NCBI GenBank assembly: GCA_004298015.1
Contig: SCSE01000037.1
Location: 1-43,270, forward strand
Origin: Rhodanobacter sp.
GTDB taxonomy: Bacteria > Pseudomonadota > Gammaproteobacteria > Xanthomonadales > Rhodanobacteraceae
Reading direction: 5' to 3'
DNA length: 43,270 nt
Translations under genes and position numbers: made by a program
Part shown: in pieces, positions 1 to 6,266 of the stretch
Layout: each line of letters opens with the position of its first letter
How positions within the stretch are numbered: the first letter of the stretch is position 1
The notes under the pieces: generated by a model
Told to the model about the DNA's origin: nothing
What the model saw: only the letters and a program-made list of their open reading frames with translations
Database searches by the model: none

Positions 1-54
1 GGCCAACAGGCTGCTCAGCAGCTCGTCGGGTACTTCGTGCTTGCGTGGGCTCAT
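1..54 (-). CDS. IS256-family transposase, N-terminal fragment
   Basis: Eighteen codons are visible, reading MSPRKHEVPDELLSSLLA. IS256-family (DDE, Mutator-like) transposases often begin with a short basic stretch followed by a P-D-E-L-L-x-x-L-L-A segment, which this matches. The rest of the protein, including the catalytic acidic residues, is beyond the window. The call rests on a short N-terminus together with the adjacent inverted-repeat-like end, so the family is likely but not certain. Confidence 0.6.
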   Translation of the reverse strand, partial: MSPRKHEVPDELLSSLLA

Positions 55-120
55 GGTGTCTCCGGGTCAGAGGGCAGTTTCCTGCCTGTGGCCCGTTTAC
101 ACAAAATCTAGGACACCCTC
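1..120 (-). mobile_element. 5' end of an IS256-family insertion sequence
   Basis: The element runs off the left edge of the window. Its transposase start lies at 52-54. The outer end, read on the minus strand from 120, begins GAGGGTGTCC and continues TAGATTTTGTGTAAACGG, a layout typical of IS256-family terminal inverted repeats. The other end is outside the window, so neither the full element nor a target duplication can be confirmed. Family assignment rests on the transposase N-terminus and the look of the terminal repeat. Confidence 0.6.
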
Positions 121-138
121 GGTGACGTTTTTTGCTTT

Positions 139-170
139 GCTATATTTCACCTAAAAAGGTGAAATATAGC
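139..170. promoter_or_regulatory. Perfect 14-bp palindrome, candidate operator
   Basis: Two perfect 14-base arms (139-152 GCTATATTTCACCT and 157-170, its reverse complement) flank a 4-base AAAA spacer. The right arm ends 3 bases before the ATG of a decayed LexA-like reading frame at 174. No U-tract follows, so a terminator role is less likely than repressor binding. Autoregulation by the neighbouring winged-helix gene is an inference from position. Confidence 0.5.
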
Positions 171-173
171 GGC

Positions 174-409
174 ATGGACCTGCGGCTAACTTCCCGCCAT
201 TCCCCCATCCTGGCCTTCATTCGTGTCCGCGCAGAAGAGTAAGGTGGCCCGGTGCCGACGCTGGAATATGTCGGCCAGACGATGATGGGCCTGCCGGCCT
301 GCCCAACGTCAGCGCGGTGCCCAAGTATGTGCGTTCGCTGCGCGACGAAGGCATCCTCGATCAGGATCTCGTCGACATACACGCCACGCCACTGGCGCGT
401 CACGGCTAG
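174..409 (+). pseudogene. Decayed LexA-like winged-helix regulator
   Basis: An ATG at 174 opens a frame reading MDLRLTSRHSPILAFIRVRA, which resembles the start of the LexA DNA-binding domain. It meets a TAA at 240-242. The same frame resumes with PTLEYVGQ, and a shift near 299 continues as NVSAVPKYVRSLRDEGIL before TAG at 407-409. Joined, these pieces follow the LexA winged-helix pattern: helix, P-T-x-x-x-V/I-G, then a recognition helix ending x-L-x-x-x-G-I/L. At least one nonsense codon and one indel make it non-functional as written. No protease domain is visible. From 410 to 541 I see nothing convincing. Confidence 0.45.
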
Positions 410-541
410 GTGGTCTCGCGGCACCAGTCGGCGGCAAGCCCACCATGAAAGAGCTTTTGCAGGCGGTGACCAAGTTGGGGTGGGGCGCTTTGTCACCGAC
501 AAAGTAGAACCTGCAGTTTCGTGCAGGTTCTATCAGTCCGA

Positions 542-1078
542 TCAGTCCTCGTCGCGGCCGTAGTCTTCGACTCCCCAGAGGCCATAGGTGAGAAACATTT
601 CAGTGGCTACCTCATTGATGAGCTCAGTCGGGTATACATCGGAGAAGGCACCCTGCAATTCCTCGTCCAGGTCTACTTCTGGCCAGGCATATCCGGATTC
701 CGATTCGCTGTCGTAGTACGCGAATTCATGGAGGGGTGTGAAGTGTTCCCGGACATATGCACGCATCACTTCCTTGGCTGCATCAGCATCAACTCCTGTA
801 AGCAATGTGGGGTCTCCTTTTTCAAGGAATCGCGCAAGTTCAGGATGAAGGATGGCCTTCCGCTGCAGCTCATGGACACCTGCAGGTCCGAGCGTCTTCG
901 CGTGTTTGTGCAACTGAGACCAGTTGAGATACCCGAAGGCTTTCGCAACTTGATCTAGATACCAAGCAAGCGTTTTCTCTTGGGATTGCTGGGACTTCTT
1001 GGCGAACTTGGCTGCCCGTTTGAAGGCGGCCGAAAGCTTTTCGGCTTCCGCCGAAATTGGTGGGTTTTGATTTTTCAT
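542..1078 (-). CDS. Hypothetical protein (178 aa), toxin-antitoxin-like N-terminus
   Basis: I do not recognise a named family. The ATG at 1076-1078 was chosen over an upstream one at 1147 because AGAGG sits about 7 bases before it. Residues 1-60 are basic and helical and end in a stretch reading YLDQVAKAFGYLNWSQLHKH. A similar helix with a G-Y/F-x-N-W-S-x-L-x-K-H core occurs in small accessory-region proteins, some near toxin-antitoxin genes. The C-terminal half is acidic and rich in aromatic residues (YYDSESESGYAWPEVDLDEE). There is no signal peptide or membrane segment. Its position between an IS end and a tRNA locus suggests island cargo. Confidence 0.55.
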   Translation of the reverse strand: MKNQNPPISAEAEKLSAAFKRAAKFAKKSQQSQEKTLAWYLDQVAKAFGYLNWSQLHKHAKTLGPAGVHELQRKAILHPELARFLEKGDPTLLTGVDADAAKEVMRAYVREHFTPLHEFAYYDSESESGYAWPEVDLDEELQGAFSDVYPTELINEVATEMFLTYGLWGVEDYGRDED

Positions 1079-1359
1079 ATGTGATCCTCTCGCGAGCACG
1101 GACGAGCCCAGCCCGCAGTTCCCGAATGCTCGGAAAGTGATGCACACAGAAGGAATGTGTCGAGATGCAGAAGCTTCGCCAAATGCGGGCTGGCAGGCTC
1201 ACTCGGGAGCGCGAGGAAATCTTGCTCCAAGAGCCTGATCTGGTCAAGTAAAGGTGCGGAATAGCCTTACAGCGCGGGCCTCGGCACCCGTCCCACCAAC
1301 ATCCTGAGCTCACGCCGTACGGGTAAGCCCGTCTGCCCGCTTCGAAAAAAGAGCTCATG
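1079..1359. other. Gene-free stretch between hypothetical gene and tRNA terminator
   Basis: About 280 bases lie between the start of the hypothetical gene and the terminator after the tRNA. Open frames here are short, have no ribosome-binding site and show no family resemblance. The segment directly upstream of 1078 must hold that gene's promoter, but no clear -35/-10 pair stands out. Confidence 0.5.
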
Positions 1360-1385
1360 AAAAAGCCGCTCCGGTGAGGAGCGGC
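1360..1385 (-). terminator. Intrinsic terminator of the tRNA-Leu gene
   Basis: On the minus strand, 7 bases after the tRNA CCA end, the sequence GCCGCTCC-TCACC-GGAGCGGC forms an 8-bp GC-rich stem with a 5-base loop (1385-1365) followed directly by TTTTC. This is a standard rho-independent terminator placed to end the tRNA transcript. Confidence 0.85.
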
Positions 1386-1391
1386 GATGAA

Positions 1392-1709
1392 TGGTGCCCG
1401 AGGCCGGAATCGAACCGGCATGACCGTGAGGTCGAGGGATTTTCTTCCCACTTCGGCTTTAGCCGCCAGCGCGAACGCTGTTCGTGGTCTGGAGCACGCC
1501 TTCACCATGGCCTTGTGGGCTGTAGGTGCCCGCCGTCTGCTCTCTACACCTTCCTCCAACTTTGGTTCGGAGGCTTGGCTCGGCGTTGGCTCGAATGCTT
1601 TGGGCATCCAGGGCGTTCACCGAATTTGACGGGCGTCACCTCTGGGGTTTCCCCCGGAGGGCTCAAATTGCTTTAAGTCCCTTGTGTCTACCAGTTTCAC
1701 CACTCGGGC
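1392..1709 (-). tRNA. tRNA-Leu(UAA), interrupted by a group I intron
   Basis: The 5' exon is 1709-1675 and the 3' exon 1443-1392 with encoded CCA, giving an 87-nt tRNA after splicing. All arms form: acceptor GCCCGAG/CTCGGGC, D stem GTG/CAC, anticodon stem AGGGA/TCCCT with loop CTTAAAA (anticodon TAA), a long variable arm GACC/GGTC typical of class II tRNA-Leu, and T arm GCCGG-TTCGATT-CCGGC. The intron sits after U34, the same position as in cyanobacterial and plastid tRNA-Leu(UAA). The gene ends at an intrinsic terminator, so it looks functional. Leu(UAA) reads UUA and UUG codons. Confidence 0.93.
1444..1674 (-). ncRNA. Self-splicing group I intron (IC3, Azoarcus-like), 231 nt
   Basis: The intron starts AAAGCAATTTGAG and ends at a G (1444), the usual omega-G. 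P1 is CUUAAA/UUUGAG closed by a GCAA loop, with the U-G wobble at the 5' splice site (1675 with 1664). P2 is a hairpin with a GAAA loop (GGGG-GAAA-CCCC). P3 is CCGTC (1632-1628) with GACGG (1537-1533). P7 is GAGCA (1542-1538) with TGCTC (1496-1492), keeping the G-C pair that binds guanosine. P8 is CACC/GGTG. Core segments such as TCAAATTCGG, ACGCCGAGCCAAGC and GAAGGTGTAGAGA resemble the Azoarcus tRNA-Ile intron. No homing endonuclease is encoded. Subgroup is judged from memory of that intron. Confidence 0.9.
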
Positions 1710-1898
1710 TGGTTTGGTTCGTTGCTGAACCGATGATCGCCCGGGTAACCCGGACTTGCTTCAACTGTACCGCTCGCTTGGCTCCTAAGTGGCACCTAGA
1801 GCTCAAGTGGAGCGATTTGGATCGTTTGCTCGAAGACCGGAAAACCGCGCTACCTCTAGCTTTGTAGCCTACAATTTCATTAAAAAAAGAATTGACAA
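1710..1898. other. Spacer between orphan tRNA half and intron-bearing tRNA gene
   Basis: No gene is evident. Read on the minus strand it begins with an AT-rich stretch containing TTGTCA and a run of seven T, then GC-rich sequence including the palindrome CCGGGTTACCCGG. The promoter of the tRNA gene should lie here or further upstream, but I cannot name a convincing pair. The frames that cross this region are shadows. Confidence 0.4.
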
Positions 1899-1943
1899 AA
1901 GAGATTTTAAGTCCCTTGCGTCTACCAGTTTCGCCACCCGGGC
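1899..1943 (-). pseudogene. Orphan 5' half of a second tRNA-Leu(UAA)
   Basis: From 1943 downward the sequence starts GCCCGGGTGGCGAAACTGG and continues GTAGACGCAAGGGACTTAAAATC, a canonical intronless tRNA-Leu(UAA) from the 5' end through the anticodon arm (AGGGA with TCTCT, one G-U pair). It then diverges into TTTTGTCAATTC. No variable arm, T arm or 3' acceptor strand follows in the next 180 bases. It differs from the intron-bearing gene in the acceptor stem (GGG versus GAG) and D stem (GCG/CGC versus GTG/CAC). It may be a truncated duplicate or the left junction of an integration event. Confidence 0.75.
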
Positions 1944-2020
1944 AAGAGGCATTCAGATCGCGCCGCGGAGATCCCGGCAGGCGGCCCGAATCGTAGCATG
2001 CAAGAGGCTGGCTCGGCGGG

Positions 2021-3253
2021 TCAGACCAGGCTGCGAAAGATATGGATACCCGCGCTGTATTCACCGATGATGGTGCCCAGGCTGACCAGGAAAAAGTTGA
2101 GCAGGGTACGCGCCACCCGGTTTTTCCACCAACCGGTCCAGTGCACCACGTCGTCGCGCAAGGTTTCGAAGTCGGCCACCCGCGGGCGGCGCACCGAGGC
2201 CTCGGCCATGGCGCTGATGCCGCCTGCCGGGATGCCGGGACGAAAGGGCTTGATCGGTGCGGCGATGAAGGCGGCTAGGATGCTTACGGGATGACCGCCG
2301 GCAGCGACTGCGCCGAGCGCAGCGAAGCCACCGGTGAACAGTACCCAAGCCAGCAGCGCCTGCTGGCCCAGCGCGGCGTTGCGGTGAAATGCCCAGCCAA
2401 TCGCGGCAAACACCACCAGCACCAGGGCTGCCGCCAGCCATTTGGGCCAACGGGCCTTGGCCGGTAGCGTCGCCAGTTCGGCGACGGTGAGCGTGGGGTC
2501 CTCCTGCTGTTCACGCAGCAAACTCGTCAGCCCCTTGAGGTGGCCGGCGCCGATTACCACCAACACCCGGCGTGGTTCGCTGGTGGCCGAGCGCGCCGCT
2601 TCCTCGCGCAGGCGCGCGGCCATGAAGATATCGCGCTCGCCGATCAGGCTCTGATACAGCGGTTTCGACTCACTGGCGAATTCACTGAAGGCGCTTTCCA
2701 GCAGGTCGCCCTGTTTCAGTTTCTCGATCTCGTCGGCGTGGATCTCTTCCCGTTCGAATACGCTGGCAAGCAGGCCACCGAGCAGACTGAAGCGCTGCCA
2801 GAAACCGACGCTGCGCCAGGCGCGCTTGAGCGTGGTGCCGACTTCACGGTCGATCAACCAGACTGGCAGATCGCGTTGATCGGCGCCGTCCATCGCCGCC
2901 TTCATTTCGGCGCCGGGCTGGATGCCGGATTGTTCGGCCAGGCGTTTCTGGAAGGCCGACAACACCAGGCTTGCCGCCACCATGCCGGCCTTGCCCTGGC
3001 GGATGACCTTGAACAGATCCATCTGCTTGTAGGCTTCCGGGTCGCGCATGCTGTGGGCGCGGCTGTCGCACAATTCCACTGCGACGGCATCGAAGTGCTC
3101 ATGCTCCAGCAGCGCATCGACCGCCTCCATGCTGCTGCGCGAGACATGCGCGGTACCCAGCACCACGTATTCCACACCGTCGCGTTGCACACGCTCGATC
3201 GGCTGGCCCTGCAGCGCTGGCAGCAGGGCGGCATCGGTTGGGGAGACACTCAT
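2021..3253 (-). CDS. TraB-family membrane protein (410 aa)
   Basis: The N-terminal part (about residues 20-260) has the TraB/PrgY/GumN-type fold signature: GVEYVVLGTAHVSRSSMEAV, then VAVELCDSRA with the conserved glutamate, and late in the domain VLVVIGAGHLKGL with GxxH. The C-terminal 150 residues hold several hydrophobic segments (for example WLAAALVLVVFAAIGWAF). The ATG at 3251-3253 fits the family start, although no strong Shine-Dalgarno precedes it and an upstream ATG at about 3292 is possible. The family is proposed to be membrane-bound metalloproteases or pheromone-processing-like proteins; the bacterial function is not established. It stands alone, downstream of aguB on the same strand. 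Confidence 0.8.
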   Translation of the reverse strand: MSVSPTDAALLPALQGQPIERVQRDGVEYVVLGTAHVSRSSMEAVDALLEHEHFDAVAVELCDSRAHSMRDPEAYKQMDLFKVIRQGKAGMVAASLVLSAFQKRLAEQSGIQPGAEMKAAMDGADQRDLPVWLIDREVGTTLKRAWRSVGFWQRFSLLGGLLASVFEREEIHADEIEKLKQGDLLESAFSEFASESKPLYQSLIGERDIFMAARLREEAARSATSEPRRVLVVIGAGHLKGLTSLLREQQEDPTLTVAELATLPAKARWPKWLAAALVLVVFAAIGWAFHRNAALGQQALLAWVLFTGGFAALGAVAAGGHPVSILAAFIAAPIKPFRPGIPAGGISAMAEASVRRPRVADFETLRDDVVHWTGWWKNRVARTLLNFFLVSLGTIIGEYSAGIHIFRSLV

Positions 3254-3335
3254 GCGATCGACAGGCCGGCGTAAAAGGGGAATTCCCAGCATGGGGACGG
3301 CGGCGGTGCGGCACAAGCCATCGACGCCCGCGGCA

Positions 3336-4232
3336 TCAGTCGCGAAAACGCCGCAACAGGTCGTGGTAGGCATCGATACGACGGTCACGCAGAAACGGCC
3401 AGATCCGCCGTACCTGTTCGCTGCGGGCCAGATCGATCTCGGCCAGCAGCAACTCGCGCTGGTCGTTGCCGGCCTGCGCCAGGAATTCGCCTTGCGGGCC
3501 GACGGCAAAGCTGCTGCCCCAAAAACGGATACCGGCACCGACAGCCGACGGGTCGTCTTCATGGCCGGTACGATTGCAGGCCAGCAACGGCAGGCCATTG
3601 GCAACCGCATGGCCGCGCTGCACGGTGATCCAGGCGTCACGCTGGCGATCCTGCTCGGCTTGCGGGTCCTTGGGGTCCCAGCCGATCGCCGTGGGATAGA
3701 GCAGGATTTCAGCGCCGGCCAGCGCCATCAGGCGGGCCGCTTCGGGATACCACTGATCCCAGCACACCAGCACACCGAGGCGCCCGACCGAGGTATCGAT
3801 CGGCTCGAAACCGAGATCGCCTGGGGTGAAGTAGAACTTCTCGTAAAACGCCGGATCGTCGGGGATGTGCATCTTGCGGTAGATTCCCGCGATCGCCGTC
3901 GAGCGGTCGAACACCACCGCGGTATTGTGGTAAAGCCCAGCGGTGCGGCGCTCGAACAACGAGGAAACCACCACCAGTTGCAACTCCTGCGCCAGCGTGC
4001 CGAGGCGCGCGGTGGCCGGACCGGGAATCGTTTCGGCCTGGTCGAACACCTCGACGGATTCATGCTGGCAAAAGTACGGGCCGTTGTGCAGCTCTTGCAG
4101 CAGCACCAGCTCGGCGCCGGCGGCCGCGGCTTCGCGCAGACCGTTTTCGATCGCATCGAGGTTGGCTTCGCGGCTGCCGTGGTGGGTTTCCTGCAGTAGC
4201 GCGACCTTGAGGGTCTTGCGAGTCATCGGCAT
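3336..4232 (-). CDS. aguB: N-carbamoylputrescine amidase
   Basis: This carbon-nitrogen hydrolase splits N-carbamoylputrescine into putrescine, CO2 and ammonia, the last step of the agmatine route. The nitrilase-superfamily triad is visible: Glu47 in LLQELHNGPYF, Lys120 in YRKMHIPDDP and Cys157 in VCWDQWYPEA. The segments HNGPYFCQ and IPDDPAFYEKFYF are characteristic of the AguB branch. The length of 298 aa matches the family. The protein is cytosolic. The gene follows aguA on the same strand with a 241-base gap, so the two may or may not share a transcript. Two ATG codons occur at codons 1 and 3. Confidence 0.93.
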   Translation of the reverse strand: MPMTRKTLKVALLQETHHGSREANLDAIENGLREAAAAGAELVLLQELHNGPYFCQHESVEVFDQAETIPGPATARLGTLAQELQLVVVSSLFERRTAGLYHNTAVVFDRSTAIAGIYRKMHIPDDPAFYEKFYFTPGDLGFEPIDTSVGRLGVLVCWDQWYPEAARLMALAGAEILLYPTAIGWDPKDPQAEQDRQRDAWITVQRGHAVANGLPLLACNRTGHEDDPSAVGAGIRFWGSSFAVGPQGEFLAQAGNDQRELLLAEIDLARSEQVRRIWPFLRDRRIDAYHDLLRRFRD

Positions 4233-4473
4233 GGGTCCTTGGCATCGGGTGTGGCGTTGCAGGTCGGCAAGTTTAGCTGACGCCGCGAAAACTCAGAGGT
4301 TGGGAAAATATCGAACGCCGTAGCGAGAGCGTCGCCAAGGGTTCGTGAAAAGGTGAGTTGTGGGGAAATTCGGGGAGTTTGGTGAGCCAAATGACCCGGA
4401 TTTTCCTGCAGCGCGCCGCCGACACGGGCCTCTGACGGCGATCGCAGCAGGCGGGCGAATTTTTCTCAGCCTC

Positions 4474-5511
4474 TCACGTCAATCCCGCCGGCAGTTGCAT
4501 GGTGATGCAGTGCAGGCTGCCGTTCTGCCAGATCAGCGGTCGGCAAGGTATCTGAACGACCTCACGCCCGGGATGCGCCATGCCGACGATACGGGCGGCT
4601 TCGTCATCGACCGGGTCGCCGTAGGCGGGCACTAGCACGGCACCGTTGACGATCAGGTAGTTCGCGTAGGACGCGGCGAGGCGGCGAGCTTCATCGCGGA
4701 TCGGCTGTGCCCACGGTAGCGGGTGCAACTGATACGGACGGCCATCGGCGGTACGGAGCGCGGCCAACTCGGTCGCCATGCGCTGCAATTCGTCATAATG
4801 CGGATCGCTGGCATCGTCACAGGCCTGGAACACGATGCGGTGGCCCGGTGCGAAGCGGGCCAGAGTGTCGATGTGGGCGTCGGTATCGTCGCCTTCGAGG
4901 TAGCCGTAGTCAAGCCACAGCACGCGCGAGGCGTGCAGGCTGTCGCGCAGGATCGCACTCATTTGTTCGCGTGACTGATCCGGATGGCGCTGGACCAGAC
5001 AACGCCAGGTGGTCAGCACGGTGCCGTCGCCGTCGCTTTCGATAGCGCCGCCTTCTAGCGCCCAGTCGATGCGCTTGCGTGCGGCGTGCCCGAACACCCC
5101 GGCCTGCACCAGGCCGGCCACCAGGGCATCGTCCTGCGCGGCGCCAAACTTGCCGCCCCAGCCGGTGAAGCGGAAGTCGGTGAGCTGAAATGCCGTATCG
5201 CCTGCCTTGAGCGTGATCGGGCCTGAATCGCGCAGCCAGGTGTCGTCATAAGGCAGCGACACGAATTGCACGCGTGCTTCCAGGTCGACCCCGTCTGCCT
5301 TCAACAGGGCGCTCACGTGTTCGCGCAGGGCCACGCCGGGAACCACCACCACCAGCTTCTCGAACCGTGTCACGGCGGCAGCCAGCGCTACGTAGGTGGC
5401 TTCCACCGAGGCGAGGCGTTCGGCCCAGTCAGTGTCGGCGTGAGGCCACGCGATGAGTACTGCGGCCTGCGGTTCCCACTCGGCGGGCAGACGCCAGCGG
5501 CGTTCGGTCAT
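4474..5511 (-). CDS. aguA: Agmatine deiminase
   Basis: The enzyme converts agmatine to N-carbamoylputrescine and ammonia, feeding AguB. It belongs to the guanidino-modifying (peptidyl-arginine-deiminase-like) superfamily. Active-site residues are visible: Asp95 in TWLRDSGP, His213 in DDTDAHIDTLARF and the nucleophile Cys335 in NGSLHCITMQLP. The start at 5509-5511 (MTERRWRLPAEW) fits the family N-terminus; an in-frame ATG 12 codons upstream would add an unusual extension. The gap of 241 bases to aguB holds no recognisable gene and no strong terminator. Confidence 0.93.
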   Translation of the reverse strand: MTERRWRLPAEWEPQAAVLIAWPHADTDWAERLASVEATYVALAAAVTRFEKLVVVVPGVALREHVSALLKADGVDLEARVQFVSLPYDDTWLRDSGPITLKAGDTAFQLTDFRFTGWGGKFGAAQDDALVAGLVQAGVFGHAARKRIDWALEGGAIESDGDGTVLTTWRCLVQRHPDQSREQMSAILRDSLHASRVLWLDYGYLEGDDTDAHIDTLARFAPGHRIVFQACDDASDPHYDELQRMATELAALRTADGRPYQLHPLPWAQPIRDEARRLAASYANYLIVNGAVLVPAYGDPVDDEAARIVGMAHPGREVVQIPCRPLIWQNGSLHCITMQLPAGLT

Positions 5512-5700
5512 GTCGGAATCTCGCGCATGTCGGGGTGGCACCGCCATGGCGCCGGGTTGTGAAGTTTAAACGATGACACAGATGACAAAAACGGCAGGAC
5601 TGCCGTTTCGCAGGCCCGCAGGGTGCCCGGAGGGCGGCGCTCAGGGATGCGCGCGATTGAAAACGCGGCCCGAATTGCCATGGCGCCGGGTTTTGCCGGA

Positions 5701-6063
5701 TCAGTGTGCGGCGGACGGGTCGGTGTTGTTGCCGGCCGGGGTGTTGAGTACGGAATGGATGACGTAGTTGTGCTGAAAATACACAATGAACTTCGCGTAA
5801 TCCCAGCGATTGATCACCGGCTGTTGCGGACTGCCGCCACCGCGTGGGGATAGCTTGCGCAGCGGGGCACCCCAGGTCTTGCTGACCTGGGACATGGTCA
5901 TGCCGCGGCGGGGCAGGTTCATGCCCTGTTCCTGCTGCACGCGCTTGATCAGCAGGCTGTCCCCGTGATTCCGGGCGGCGGCGCGTACGAGCTGTGGCGC
6001 GGCGAACGCACCCGCAGCGAGCAGCAAGATCGCGATCGACAGACCGAATTTGAGCTTGACCAT
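5701..6063 (-). CDS. Secreted SmpA/OmlA-like small protein (120 aa)
   Basis: The start at 6061-6063 has a strong GGGAGAGGGG upstream. Residues 1-24 form a signal peptide (MVKLKFGLSIAILLLAAGAF, cleavage near AFA-AP); there is no lipobox cysteine, so the product should be periplasmic. The core GMTMSQVSKTWGAPLRKLSP followed by PVINRWDYAKFIVYFQHNYV resembles the short alpha/beta repeat of SmpA/OmlA (BamE-like) proteins, in which a G-M-T/S-x-x-x-V helix precedes a W-x-Y and aromatic strand. Small homologues of unknown function are common in Xanthomonadaceae. It is transcribed away from the ABC-F gene; no partner is evident. Confidence 0.65.
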   Translation of the reverse strand: MVKLKFGLSIAILLLAAGAFAAPQLVRAAARNHGDSLLIKRVQQEQGMNLPRRGMTMSQVSKTWGAPLRKLSPRGGGSPQQPVINRWDYAKFIVYFQHNYVIHSVLNTPAGNNTDPSAAH

Positions 6064-6266
6064 GGTTCCCCTCTCCCTACAAAGCATGATGCGCTGTCGT
6101 TTTAGCAGAACGACCCGGATGACGCCACGAGAACCGGCGCCAAATGCGATGGAATGGACATTCCCTGCGCCTGACGCCAGCGTTTATCCTGCGAGGATAC
6201 CTTGATGCCCGCTATGATGGGCGGCTGCGGGCGAGCGGCCTGCCCATGCGGATACCCGATTCAACG

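Noticed and set aside
870-1607. A long minus-strand open frame across the tRNA and terminator
   Set aside because: It reads through the group I intron and tRNA exons and has no family resemblance or ribosome-binding site.
1898-1943. A second functional tRNA-Leu
   Set aside because: No variable arm, T arm or 3' acceptor strand follows, so only a 5' half is present.
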